Origin: an uncultured Blastocatellia bacterium
GTDB lineage: Bacteria > Acidobacteriota > Blastocatellia > Pyrinomonadales > Pyrinomonadaceae
Direction of reading: 5' to 3'
DNA length: 64,000 nucleotides
NCBI GenBank assembly: GCA_946480785.1
Contig: CAMLLD010000001.1
Coordinates: 62,001 to 126,000, forward strand
Shown: piece by piece, positions 54,129 through 62,928 of the stretch
Numbering within the stretch: position 1 is the first letter of the stretch
Layout: each line of letters starts with the position of its first letter
Translations under genes and position numbers: made by a program
Notes under the pieces: model-generated
What the model saw: the letters and a program-made list of their open reading frames with translations, nothing else
The model's database searches: none
Told to the model about the DNA's origin: nothing

Positions 54129-55214
54129 ATGGCTGCCAACGCCGAAACCATCACCAAACCCGTAGCAAATGCGATCTCGTTGCGCTGGATCATCGGCGCG
54201 CGCGACGATCTCGTCTGGTTTATCGGTTCGGTCGTTTCGAGTTACCTGCTGCTGGTCCTTTACGTGAACGGCATCGTGCCGCTGCTGCCGATGATCGCGC
54301 TGTGGGCCATATTGATCGACGCGCCGCACGTCTTCGGCACCTTCTCTCGCACTTACTTCGATCGCGCTGAACGACGGAGTCGCGGGCGTTTGCTCTGGGG
54401 CTCGCTCGTGTTCTTCGCGATTGGACCAATAGCAGTGCTCGCGGGCGCTGGCTTCGTGTTCTTTTTTGTCGCCGCGTTGTGGGCTTACTACCATCTCGTG
54501 AAGCAGCACTACGGCTTCATGGTGCTTTACAAAAAGAAGAACGGCGATCTGGCCCGCATCGACAACGCGCTCGATCGTTTGCTGCTGCTGTTTGCGTTCA
54601 ACTATCCGTTCGTTGAATTCATCGCGCGCGATCCGGAAGCGATGGCGCGTGTGCCGGAAGTGCTGCGCGGCGGCGTGAATGGTTTTGCGAAGTTCGTACT
54701 TGCCGGCACGATCCTGTTATTCGTTGTCTGGCTCGGTCGTCAGGCGCAGCGTGCGCTCACCGGCGAACCACTCAACGTGCCGAAGTATCTGCTGCTCGCG
54801 GCCGCGATCCCGATGCATTGGATCGTTTTGTTGACGCCGATGCCGCAGAAGCCGATCGCGATCGTGGCGATACTGACGATCTATCACAACTTTCAGTATC
54901 ACCGTCTGATCTGGTTTCACAATCAGAAGTACGCGCAAAAGCGCGAGCAGTATGGCGCCGCCGAGATCATCAGCCGCCGCGTGCTCTATTACCTCGCGTT
55001 TGGGATCGTGTTCGGCGTCATTTATCAGGGTCCGCGCCAGGTGCTCGGTTATTTCGGTCTGCAAAATGCCGCGGCCGGCGTCGAGCAACCGCTCGCGCTG
55101 CAGCTCGGCATCTCGTTTCTCTGGGGCTACGCATTTATCCACTATTATCTCGACTCGAAAATTTGGCGGGTGCGCCGCGATCCGTCGGTCGGAAAAGCTC
55201 TCCACATAAACTAA
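54129..55214 (+). CDS. Polytopic membrane protein of unknown function
   Basis: A 361-residue protein with about eight hydrophobic segments. Notable motifs: WALLIDAPHVFGTFSRTYFD-like sequence (IDAPHVFGTFSRTYFDR), AALWAYYHLVKQHYGFMVLYKKKNGD with a His-containing core, IYHNFQYHRLIWFHNQKY and FIHYYLDSKIWRVR. The His-rich Y-H pattern in the helices resembles fatty acid hydroxylase/desaturase-like or metal-binding membrane enzymes, but I cannot assign a family. It directly precedes the purine cluster with no gap; whether it acts there is open. Confidence 0.7.
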   Translation: MAANAETITKPVANAISLRWIIGARDDLVWFIGSVVSSYLLLVLYVNGIVPLLPMIALWAILIDAPHVFGTFSRTYFDRAERRSRGRLLWGSLVFFAIGPIAVLAGAGFVFFFVAALWAYYHLVKQHYGFMVLYKKKNGDLARIDNALDRLLLLFAFNYPFVEFIARDPEAMARVPEVLRGGVNGFAKFVLAGTILLFVVWLGRQAQRALTGEPLNVPKYLLLAAAIPMHWIVLLTPMPQKPIAIVAILTIYHNFQYHRLIWFHNQKYAQKREQYGAAEIISRRVLYYLAFGIVFGVIYQGPRQVLGYFGLQNAAAGVEQPLALQLGISFLWGYAFIHYYLDSKIWRVRRDPSVGKALHIN

Positions 55215-55682
55215 ATGGTCAACAAAACCGCGATCGAGTTTCAGGTGAACGGCGAGTCACGCAGGCTCGAAGTGTTTCCCATGGCGCGACTGCTCGACGT
55301 GTTGCGTGAAGACCTGCACCTGACCGGTACGAAGGAAGGTTGCGGTGAAGGCGAGTGCGGCGCGTGTACCGTCAAACTCAACGGCGAGATCGTGAACTCC
55401 TGCCTCGTGCCTGTGGCGCAGGTTGCGGGCGCGAGCATCACGACGATCGAAGGCGTCGCGCAGGGAGATCAACTGCACGCCGTGCAGCAAGCATTTATCG
55501 AACACGGCGGCGCGCAATGTGGTATTTGTACACCCGGCATGATTCTCGCCGCGGTCGACCTGCTCGAACGAAATCCAACGCCCACGGAAGCCGACATTCG
55601 CAACGGCCTCGCCGGGAATCTTTGTCGCTGCACCGGCTACATGAAGATCTTCGAGTCTGTCGTGCGTGCCTGCCAAAAATGA
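55215..55682 (+). CDS. Xanthine dehydrogenase-type 2Fe-2S subunit
   Basis: A 155-residue small subunit of the molybdenum hydroxylase family. Two clusters are encoded: plant-type ferredoxin CGEGECGACTVKLNGE with a fourth cysteine in IVNSCLV, and the C-terminal helical domain with CGICTPGMI and LCRCTGYMKI. It passes electrons between the Mo subunit and FAD. The ATGA overlap with the FAD gene shows coupling. No large molybdopterin subunit is in the window. Membership in the urate pathway is inferred from neighbours. Confidence 0.93.
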   Translation: MVNKTAIEFQVNGESRRLEVFPMARLLDVLREDLHLTGTKEGCGEGECGACTVKLNGEIVNSCLVPVAQVAGASITTIEGVAQGDQLHAVQQAFIEHGGAQCGICTPGMILAAVDLLERNPTPTEADIRNGLAGNLCRCTGYMKIFESVVRACQK

Positions 55683-56542
55683 GAGGTTACATTCCGAGTT
55701 ATCAACTGACCACGCCTGCGTCGCTCGCCGACGCGCTCGCGCTGCTTGGTGACGAGCCGGGCGTTTGGAAACCGTTCGCCGGCGGCACTGATCTGATGGT
55801 CCTGCTCGAAGCGGGGAAACTTCCGCATCGCAATTACGTCAATATCTGGCCGCTGCGCGAACTGCGCGGCATTGAGATCAGCGACACTCACGTCACGCTT
55901 GGCGCGTTGACGACGTACACCGACGTGCAAGCGAACGAGACGTTGCGTAGCGAGTTTCCGATGCTCTGCCAGGCAGCGAGTGAAACGGGCGGACTCGCGA
56001 TTCAAAATCGCGGCACGCTCGGCGGCAACATCATCAACGCTTCGCCCGCGGCGGATTCACCGCCCACGCTGCTCGCTTACGACGCTGAGATCGAGCTGGT
56101 GTCGCGCGCCGGTTCGCGCTGGATTCCGTACGACGGTTTTCACACCGGCTACAAGCAGATGAACATGCGCGCCGATGAACTGCTGACGCGGATTCGTTTG
56201 CCGCGCAACACGACTGCGTTGCAGCACTACTATCGCAAGGTCGGCACTCGCAAAGCACAGGCGATCTCGAAAGTCTGTCTCGCCGCCGTCGCCGGAATCG
56301 AAGACGCTCGTTTGACCACAGTGCGGATCGCGCTCGGCAGTGTTGCGCCGATCGTCCTGCGTTGCAAACAAACCGAAGCTGCAATTCGCGGCGCGGAACT
56401 AAGCGACGAAACCGTGAATCTTGCGCGCGAGACACTGATGCGCGAGATCTCGCCCATCGACGACGTTCGCTCAACCGCCGGTTATCGTTTGCGCGTTGCC
56501 GCCAATCTGCTCGTGGATTTTCTCGTTACTTCACGTTCGTAA
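55679..56542 (+). CDS. Xanthine dehydrogenase-type FAD-binding subunit
   Basis: A 287-residue FAD-binding subunit. The motif KPFAGGTDLMVLLEAGK (FAD pyrophosphate loop) and AIQNRGTLGGNIINASPAADSPPTLLAYDAEI (second FAD signature) are clear, with the C-terminal CODH-type domain RKAQAISKVCLAAVAGI. It transfers electrons from the FeS subunit to NAD+ or another acceptor. It starts at 55679 inside the stop of the FeS gene. The molybdenum subunit is missing here. Confidence 0.93.
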   Translation: MRGYIPSYQLTTPASLADALALLGDEPGVWKPFAGGTDLMVLLEAGKLPHRNYVNIWPLRELRGIEISDTHVTLGALTTYTDVQANETLRSEFPMLCQAASETGGLAIQNRGTLGGNIINASPAADSPPTLLAYDAEIELVSRAGSRWIPYDGFHTGYKQMNMRADELLTRIRLPRNTTALQHYYRKVGTRKAQAISKVCLAAVAGIEDARLTTVRIALGSVAPIVLRCKQTEAAIRGAELSDETVNLARETLMREISPIDDVRSTAGYRLRVAANLLVDFLVTSRS

Positions 56543-56567
56543 ATCTCTCAGACGCAAGGAAGACTGA

Positions 56568-57314
56568 ATGACCCCCCAAATCGTTTTTCGACGAAAAGTA
56601 GTTGAACCAACCAGATGTATCAGCGAGGCTTGGGCCATGGTGAAAGATCAGTATTGGCTGTTCGTCGGCATGTGTGCCGTCGGCCTGCTGATCGGCGGCG
56701 CCGTACCGCTGGGCATACTCACCGGTCCGATGATGTGTGGACTGTACATATCGTTTTTCGCGAAACGCCGCATGCAGCCGTTCGAGTTCGGCACGCTGTT
56801 CAAAGGCTTCGATTATTTTGGACCAAGCTTCGTGGCGACGCTGCTGCACATGGTGCCGATACTCATAATCGTCATTCCGGCGTACCTGTTTTTTTACGTG
56901 AGTATGATCGTCTCGATGGGCGTGGCTGCGCAGAGCGGCGACAATGCCGCGCCCGCGGCGTTCTTCGGCGTGATGGGATTCTTCATTCTGTTCTGGATGG
57001 CGATGATGCTCATCATCATCTTCATCTCGATCGGATTTACGTTCGCGTACCCGTTGATCGTCGATAGGAAACTCGGAGCACTCGACGCGGTCAAATGGAG
57101 TTTTAAAGCCGCGCTCGGAAACTTCTGGCGGCTGCTCGGAATGTACCTGCTGACCGGTCTGCTCGCGATGTGTGGTGTCGTGCTGTGCTACGTCGGCGTG
57201 TTTCTGGTGTTTCCGATCATGTATGGCGCGGTCGCGATCGCGTACGAGAAGGTTTTTGGGTTGAGTGAAGACGACGTGGCCGTGAACCTGCCGCCACCGC
57301 CGCCGAGTTTTTAG
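56568..57314 (+). CDS. Membrane protein with YciC/DUF975-like appearance, unknown function
   Basis: A 248-residue protein with about five or six hydrophobic segments, many methionines and a poly-proline end (NLPPPPPSF). DAVKWSFKAALGNFWRLLGMYLLTGLL resembles a segment found in UPF0259/DUF975-type integral membrane proteins. Its position between the xanthine dehydrogenase subunits and allantoinase makes a transporter or accessory role possible, but the sequence does not show it. Confidence 0.65.
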   Translation: MTPQIVFRRKVVEPTRCISEAWAMVKDQYWLFVGMCAVGLLIGGAVPLGILTGPMMCGLYISFFAKRRMQPFEFGTLFKGFDYFGPSFVATLLHMVPILIIVIPAYLFFYVSMIVSMGVAAQSGDNAAPAAFFGVMGFFILFWMAMMLIIIFISIGFTFAYPLIVDRKLGALDAVKWSFKAALGNFWRLLGMYLLTGLLAMCGVVLCYVGVFLVFPIMYGAVAIAYEKVFGLSEDDVAVNLPPPPPSF

Positions 57315-57322
57315 TTTCCTTC

Positions 57323-58654
57323 ATGTCTACGCCGAATTTGATCATTCGTGGGCGAACGGTAGTGTCGAACGACGCTGTCGCTCCGGCGTCAATTCACATT
57401 CGCGACGAGAAGATCGTTGCGGTTCGCGGCTTCGACGAAGTTGTCGCGGGCTGCGAACTGGTTGAAGCCGGTGAAGGCTCGATCGTGATGTCCGGGCTCG
57501 TTGATACGCACGTGCACATCAACTCGCCGGGCCGCAGCGAGTGGGAAGGATTTCCGACCGCCACGCGCGCGGCCGCGGCGGGCGGCGTCACGACGCTCAT
57601 CGACATGCCGCTCAATTCGATCCCGCCGACAACGACGCTCGCAGGCTTCAAAGAAAAACTCGAAACCGCGAAAGACGTTTGTTTTGTTGACGTGGGCTTC
57701 TGGGGCGGCGTTGTGCCGGGTAATACAGCGGAGCTGGCGCGGATGTTTGCCGCAGGCGTGGTGGGCTTCAAGTGCTTTCTGGTCCCGTCGGGTGTTGATG
57801 AGTTTCCGCACGTAACGGAGAACGATCTGCGCGCAGCGATGCCGGAGCTTACGCGGATCGGCGCGATGTTGATCGTGCATGCGGAATTGCCGGGACCGAT
57901 GAAGACCACGGACGAGACGGACTACGAGGGATTTTTGAAGTCGCGGCCGTGTGCGGCTGAGAACGAAGCAGTGGCGATGATGATTCGTTTGAGTCGCGAG
58001 TTTGATACGCGCGTGCACATCGTCCACTTGTCTTCGGCCGAGGCGTTGCCGTTGTTGCGCGAGGCGCAAGCCGCGGGCGTGAAGATCACTGCGGAGACGT
58101 GTCCACACTATCTGCACCTCGCGGCGGAAACGGTGCCGCCGGGCGCGACTGAGTTCAAGTGTTGTCCGCCGATTCGTGAAAGCGAGAATCGCGAGCTGCT
58201 CTGGCAAGGCCTCGCTGACGGAACAATCGACATGGTCGTTTCGGATCACTCGCCCTGTCCGGCGAGCATGAAGCTGCGCGACACGGGTGATTTCCTCGCG
58301 GCGTGGGGCGGCATTGCTTCGTTGCAACTGCGCCTGCCGGTAGTTTGGACCGAAGCACGCCGGCGTGGATTCTCTTTGCGCGAGTTGGCCAACTGGCTTT
58401 GTCTCAATCCGGCGCGGCAAGTGTCGCTCGCTTCGCGCAAAGGCGCCATCGCTCCGGGCTGTGATGCCGACGTCGTGATCTGGAACCCCGAACGCGAGTT
58501 TGTCGTCGACGCCGCACACCTCGAACATCGTCACAAGCTCACGCCTTATCAAGGCGAGCGTCTGGCGGGCGTCGTGGAAAAAACTTTTCTTCGCGGCAGA
58601 AAAATATATGATGGCACGGTCGGCGATCTGCCGGCCGGACGCATGATTCTCTAA
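57323..58654 (+). CDS. allB: Allantoinase
   Basis: A 443-residue cyclic amidohydrolase converting allantoin to allantoate. The binuclear metal site is visible as DTHVHINSPGR (HxH), GFKCFLVPSG (the lysine to be carboxylated), HAELPG, HIVHLSSAE and VSDHSPCP (Asp). GGVTTLIDMPLNSIPPTT is a strong allantoinase/dihydropyrimidinase signature. It shares a base with the allantoicase start. The cluster order (allantoinase, allantoicase, OHCU decarboxylase, HIU hydrolase, urate oxidase) gives a near-complete path from urate to ureidoglycolate. Confidence 0.95.
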   Translation: MSTPNLIIRGRTVVSNDAVAPASIHIRDEKIVAVRGFDEVVAGCELVEAGEGSIVMSGLVDTHVHINSPGRSEWEGFPTATRAAAAGGVTTLIDMPLNSIPPTTTLAGFKEKLETAKDVCFVDVGFWGGVVPGNTAELARMFAAGVVGFKCFLVPSGVDEFPHVTENDLRAAMPELTRIGAMLIVHAELPGPMKTTDETDYEGFLKSRPCAAENEAVAMMIRLSREFDTRVHIVHLSSAEALPLLREAQAAGVKITAETCPHYLHLAAETVPPGATEFKCCPPIRESENRELLWQGLADGTIDMVVSDHSPCPASMKLRDTGDFLAAWGGIASLQLRLPVVWTEARRRGFSLRELANWLCLNPARQVSLASRKGAIAPGCDADVVIWNPEREFVVDAAHLEHRHKLTPYQGERLAGVVEKTFLRGRKIYDGTVGDLPAGRMIL

Positions 58655-59649
58655 TGGACTTCACAGAGCTAATCGATCTCGCTTCTGAAAAAGTTGGCGG
58701 TGCGGTGCTCGTTGCCAACGATGATTTCTTTGCGCCCAAAGAGAATTTGCTGAAGGCGAGCGACCCCGTTTTTATCGAAGGCAAGTACACAGACCGCGGC
58801 AAGTGGATGGATGGTTGGGAGAGTCGCCGCCGCCGCACACCGGGATTTGATTGGTGCATCATTCGTTTGGGCCTGCCGGGGATCATTCGCGGTGTCGTGG
58901 TCGACACGAGTTATTTTCGCGGAAACTATCCCGAAGAGTGTTCGCTCGAAGGCGCAACGTTCGATCGACTGCCGAGTGAAACGGAGTTGCTCGACAAAGC
59001 GGTCCGATGGTCCACGCTGTTGCCGCAAGCGCCGCTGAAAGGAGACTCGCGCAATCCGTTCGCGATCGAATCCGGTGAACGCATCACGCACCTTCGTTTC
59101 AGGATCTTTCCCGACGGCGGCGTGGCGCGGTTGCGTGTTTACGGCGAAGTCGTGCCCGACTGGGAACGACTCAAACGCAGTGGTTACATCGACCTTGCCG
59201 CCGCGGAAAACGGCGGGCTCGTGCTTTCGTGCAGCGACATGTTCTTTGGCCACCGGCACAACCTGATCATGCCGGGACGAGCAGCGAACATGAGCGATGG
59301 ATGGGAAACGAAACGACGCCGCGGCCCGGGCCACGATTGGGCCATCATCAAGCTCGCGCGGCCGGGGCATATTCACGCGATTGAAGTCGACACGTCGCAC
59401 TTCAAAGGAAACTTTCCGGAAAGCTGTTCGCTTGAAGCGACGAACGCTACTGCGACGAGCGATGAAGATCTGACTGATTCTTCCATGGCCTGGAAGAGCG
59501 TTTTGCCGCGCACCAAACTTCAGGCGCATACGCGCCACTACTTCGATCGTGAACTAAACGACGCCGGAGTCATTTCGCATCTGCGCTTCAACATTTTTCC
59601 CGACGGCGGCGTGAGTCGCTTGCGCGTCTACGGCACGCTGGCCGAGTGA
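58654..59649 (+). CDS. alc: Allantoicase
   Basis: A 331-residue enzyme splitting allantoate into ureidoglycolate and urea. It has the typical internal duplication: the first copy carries MDGWESRRRRTPGFDWCIIRLG and VVVDTSYFRGNYPEEC, the second SDGWETKRRRGPGHDWAIIKL and EVDTSHFKGNFPESC. Each half also ends in FNIFPDGGVSRLRVYG-type sequence. The two jelly-roll-like halves form the usual allantoicase fold. The ATG overlaps the allantoinase stop by one base. Confidence 0.96.
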   Translation: MDFTELIDLASEKVGGAVLVANDDFFAPKENLLKASDPVFIEGKYTDRGKWMDGWESRRRRTPGFDWCIIRLGLPGIIRGVVVDTSYFRGNYPEECSLEGATFDRLPSETELLDKAVRWSTLLPQAPLKGDSRNPFAIESGERITHLRFRIFPDGGVARLRVYGEVVPDWERLKRSGYIDLAAAENGGLVLSCSDMFFGHRHNLIMPGRAANMSDGWETKRRRGPGHDWAIIKLARPGHIHAIEVDTSHFKGNFPESCSLEATNATATSDEDLTDSSMAWKSVLPRTKLQAHTRHYFDRELNDAGVISHLRFNIFPDGGVSRLRVYGTLAE

Positions 59650-59653
59650 GGTG

Positions 59654-60175
59654 ATGCACACGGCTCACGATCTCGACTGGTTGAACGCGCTCTCGTCTAC
59701 GGCAGCGCGCACAGAGTTGTTGAAATGCTGTGGCTCGACGCGCTGGGCGGCGACGCTCACAGAACATCGACCGTTCGCGTCTCTCGACCAACTGCTCGCG
59801 CAAGCCGACGACGTTTGGTGGGCGTTGGATCAGGGCGACTGGCTCGAAGCGTTTCGCAGCCATCCTAAGATCGGCGAAAAGAAAGCCGCGGCTTCGGTGA
59901 CGGCGCAGTCGCAGCAATGGTCCGCCGAAGAGCAGCAAGGCGTCGCGCGCACCGGCCAGGAAACAATGGGAAAATTGGCCCGTCTCAACCGCGTCTACGA
60001 AGAAAAATTCGGTTTTATTTTCATAGTTTGCGCCACGGGCAAGTCAACTGATGAGATACTGGCCCTGCTGGAAACGCGCCTTGGAAACGAGCCCGCGGCG
60101 GAGTTGCGCAGCGCCGCCGCCGAACAGGCGAAGATCACAGACTTGAGATTGCGCAAGCTACTCAGACCTGCATGA
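59654..60175 (+). CDS. uraD: 2-oxo-4-hydroxy-4-carboxy-5-ureidoimidazoline decarboxylase
   Basis: A 173-residue OHCU decarboxylase that converts OHCU to (S)-allantoin. The catalytic histidine is in SHPKIGEKK and the FIFIVCATGKSTDEILALLETRLGN-type core is typical (FIFIVCATGKS visible). ATG at 59654 is preferred; a GTG at 59651 is in frame. The stop overlaps the HIU hydrolase start (ATGA), so the two urate-downstream enzymes are made together. Confidence 0.93.
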   Translation: MHTAHDLDWLNALSSTAARTELLKCCGSTRWAATLTEHRPFASLDQLLAQADDVWWALDQGDWLEAFRSHPKIGEKKAAASVTAQSQQWSAEEQQGVARTGQETMGKLARLNRVYEEKFGFIFIVCATGKSTDEILALLETRLGNEPAAELRSAAAEQAKITDLRLRKLLRPA

Positions 60176-60516
60176 GCACGATTTCGACGCACATACTCGA
60201 CACCTCACGCGGCGCGCCCGCGAGCGGCGTGGCCGTTTCGCTCGAGATGCAAAACACTGACGAAAGCTGGACCGAGTTGAGCCACGCGTGGACCGACACC
60301 GACGGACGCGTGAAGCCGTTCTTTCTCGTCGATCGTCCGGTCGCTAATGGAACTTATCGCCTCGTGTTCGACACCGAACCGTATTTCTCGTCGCTCAGCG
60401 TCGGCTGTTTCTATCCGCAAGTGAGCGTGGTCTTCAACGTCGACGATGCGTCGCAGCATTACCACGTGCCGCTATTGATCAGTCCCTACGGCTATTCGAC
60501 CTATCGCGGCAGTTAA
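60172..60516 (+). CDS. uraH: 5-hydroxyisourate hydrolase
   Basis: A 114-residue transthyretin-like protein. STHILDTSRGAPASGVAVSL carries the N-terminal catalytic histidine, and the C-terminal signature HYHVPLLISPYGYSTYRGS ends in the family's YRGS tetrapeptide, which is essential for activity. It hydrolyses 5-hydroxyisourate, the product of urate oxidation, to OHCU. No signal peptide is visible, so it is cytosolic. Confidence 0.97.
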   Translation: MSTISTHILDTSRGAPASGVAVSLEMQNTDESWTELSHAWTDTDGRVKPFFLVDRPVANGTYRLVFDTEPYFSSLSVGCFYPQVSVVFNVDDASQHYHVPLLISPYGYSTYRGS

Positions 60517-60526
60517 CGCCTACCAG

Positions 60527-61354
60527 ATGCTTCTTGACCCGACCCTCAGTGAATGGCTCAACCTGCTGTTTCGTTGGACCCACGTGTTTGCCGGCATTAT
60601 GTGGGTGGGCACGACCTACTATTTCACGTGGCTTGACGCGCGTCTGAGTGAAGAAGAAAAAGCCGTCGCGGCGACTGGCGCCCCGGCGCAGATCTGGATG
60701 GTCCATAGCGGCGGGTTCTACGTCGTCGACAAACGAAAGGTGCCGGATCTCGCGTCGCGCACGTTGCACTGGTTTCGCTGGGAAGCCGCGATGACGTGGC
60801 TCAGCGGTTTCGCGTTGCTCGTGCTGATCTACTATCTCGGCGGCGGCGCGCTGATCGATCGCGACGTATACGACATGAGCGCTGGTTGGGCCGTCGTCTT
60901 GGGGATCGGCATTATCGTCGCTGCGCTTGGCGTTTACGACGGGATGATGGCGTCGCCGTTGGCAAGGCACGAGAAAGCGTTTGCGGTGATCGCGTATGTT
61001 TTGATCGTCGCGCTCGCCTACGGACTGACGCGCGTTTTCAGCGGACGCGGAGCTTACATTCATCTCGGCGCGGTGTTTGGCACGATCATGGCCGCGAACG
61101 TGTGGCACCACATTCTGCCGTCGCAGAAGAAAATGATCGCCGCGCTCAACGCCGGACAAAAGCCTGACGAACAACTCGCGGCGCGCGCGAAGTTGCGCTC
61201 GAAGCAGAACACGTTCATGGCCGTGCCGGTCGTGTTCATCATGATCAGCAACCACTATCCCGGCGTCACTTACGGCGAGCATTACAACTGGCTCATTCTG
61301 TCCGGCCTCGTGCTGGCCGGCTGGATCGCCGCGAAGTTCATCCGCCGCGCGTAA
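60527..61354 (+). CDS. puuD: PuuD-type membrane urate oxidase domain (no cytochrome c domain)
   Basis: A 275-residue protein with about seven to eight helices, matching the N-terminal domain of PuuD (DUF989), a membrane urate oxidase. Landmarks: FRWTHVFAGIMWVGTTYYFTW, MVHSGGFYVVDKRK, HWFRWEAAMTWLSGF, HLGAVFGTIMAANVWHHILPSQKKMI and ISNHYPGVTYG. Full PuuD proteins add a C-terminal cytochrome c; here the chain ends right after the last helix (AAKFIRRA) and no CxxCH is found. Electrons from urate must then go to a separate carrier. It begins 10 bases after uraH. Confidence 0.9.
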   Translation: MLLDPTLSEWLNLLFRWTHVFAGIMWVGTTYYFTWLDARLSEEEKAVAATGAPAQIWMVHSGGFYVVDKRKVPDLASRTLHWFRWEAAMTWLSGFALLVLIYYLGGGALIDRDVYDMSAGWAVVLGIGIIVAALGVYDGMMASPLARHEKAFAVIAYVLIVALAYGLTRVFSGRGAYIHLGAVFGTIMAANVWHHILPSQKKMIAALNAGQKPDEQLAARAKLRSKQNTFMAVPVVFIMISNHYPGVTYGEHYNWLILSGLVLAGWIAAKFIRRA

Positions 61355-61365
61355 GTTTCCAAAAC

Positions 61366-62928
61366 GTGACCCTCCTCGACCAACTCGACAAGCTAAAGAC
61401 GCAGTTTGGTGTTAGGGAAGCGCAGCGGGTGCAGGCGCTGCTCGAGCGCGTTGCGCGGGTGCGGGTGCGGGTGCGCGATCCGGAGACGTTGATTCGCCTT
61501 CACGAGCTGCTGCTGTTTGTGCGCCCGTATCCACACAACGCCGCGGTGTTGCGGCTGACGCAGGATCTTTTGCGCACGTTTGACGCCCGCGTTTTGCAGT
61601 TGCGCGAACGGGACGTGGATCTGTCGCGGCTCGAACATCCGGACGTTTCCGGCATCGCCGGTACTGCCGTCACCGACACGTTCAGCTTCTACATCGTGCG
61701 TTGGTTGATCCAACACTATCCGGCACAGCTCTCCATCTATTGGGATTGGTTTGAGAGTGACAATCGCCTCGCCGAAACGTGGCCGCGGTTCATGCCGCTT
61801 TTGGAAGAGGACGCGAACGTTGAAGCTAACGTGCCTTATCGAGAGTGGCTCGCCGCGGCGCGCGGACGTGAATCGGAACTGGCGTGGCTAATCGAGCAAT
61901 TCGACAAGCTTCCGCTGCCCGATAAACAACGGGCCGAGCTCTACGATTCGCAACAGCTTTACGTTACATGGACGCCGCGTTATCGCTCGACGCGCACCGG
62001 CATGCGCATCGCAGTGCGCGATGTCTTCTATCATCGCGGCCCATTGATTCAACGTCGCGAGATCAACTTGCGCGACGAGCTGATCGCGCCGCCGCCAAAG
62101 TTAACAAGGTTATCTTCACGCGACGGCGAAAGAGCGCTTGATCTCGCGCGCGAGGCTTCGACGATTCGTTATCGCGAGCTTTACGGTTTCACGCACGGCG
62201 ATCCGGCGCGCGTTTACCACGCGGACCTGGGCCGCGGCGTGCAACTGTTCGTCACGGGCCTGTCGCCGGCGAAGCGCTTGCCGCTGCGCGCGTATCATGC
62301 CGCGATGATCTACAAGAACGGCGTGCCGATCGGTTACTTCGAAGGCTTGTCCCTCTTCGAGCGCATGGAAAGCGGGTTCAATTTGTATTACACGTTTCGC
62401 GACGGCGAGACGGCGTGGTTGTACGCGCGCATACTCAACGTGATGCGTCACTTCGCCGGCGTGACGGCGTTTGCGATCGATCCGTATCAGGTCGGGCACG
62501 AGAATGAGGAAGGCATCGAGTCGGGCGCGTTCTGGTTCTATCGCAAGCTCGGTTTCAGGCCGACGCAACGCGAGGTTTCCAAGCTGGTAGAGAAAGAAGA
62601 GGCGAAGATCGCGAAGGGCGCAGGTTATCGGACCTCGGCGCGCACGCTGCGCAAGCTCGCCGAGAGCCCGATGATCTTCGAGCTAAATCAAAAGTTTGCC
62701 GGTGAGTGGGATCGCTTTCAAGTGCGGAAGATCGGACTCCGAACACAGGGACGGAAGTTTGAGTCGCTGTTCTCGCTCGTTCGCGATTTGCCTCGATGGA
62801 GCGTGCAGGAGAAACAACTGCTCAAGCGGATCGTTCAAGCGAAGAGCGCAGCGGAAGAAACGACTTACCTAAAGCTGATGCAACGTCACGAGCGGCTGCG
62901 AAGAGAGATCATCCGCCTGGGCAGTTAG
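61366..62928 (+). CDS. Large unknown protein with C-terminal acetyltransferase-like segment
   Basis: A 520-residue protein, likely cytosolic, starting with GTG at 61366. The N-terminal 200 residues are rich in leucine and arginine helices. Residues about 300-420 carry a GNAT-like pattern: YHAAMIYKNGVPIGYFEGLSLFERMESGFNLYYTFRDGETAWLYARI, and GAFWFYRKLGFRPTQREV, which is typical for the end of an N-acetyltransferase fold. No classical acetyl-CoA loop (Q/RxxGxG/A) is evident. I do not recognise the family. It sits after the urate cluster; its 3' end overlaps the converging ftcD by 20 bases. Confidence 0.75.
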   Translation: MTLLDQLDKLKTQFGVREAQRVQALLERVARVRVRVRDPETLIRLHELLLFVRPYPHNAAVLRLTQDLLRTFDARVLQLRERDVDLSRLEHPDVSGIAGTAVTDTFSFYIVRWLIQHYPAQLSIYWDWFESDNRLAETWPRFMPLLEEDANVEANVPYREWLAAARGRESELAWLIEQFDKLPLPDKQRAELYDSQQLYVTWTPRYRSTRTGMRIAVRDVFYHRGPLIQRREINLRDELIAPPPKLTRLSSRDGERALDLAREASTIRYRELYGFTHGDPARVYHADLGRGVQLFVTGLSPAKRLPLRAYHAAMIYKNGVPIGYFEGLSLFERMESGFNLYYTFRDGETAWLYARILNVMRHFAGVTAFAIDPYQVGHENEEGIESGAFWFYRKLGFRPTQREVSKLVEKEEAKIAKGAGYRTSARTLRKLAESPMIFELNQKFAGEWDRFQVRKIGLRTQGRKFESLFSLVRDLPRWSVQEKQLLKRIVQAKSAAEETTYLKLMQRHERLRREIIRLGS

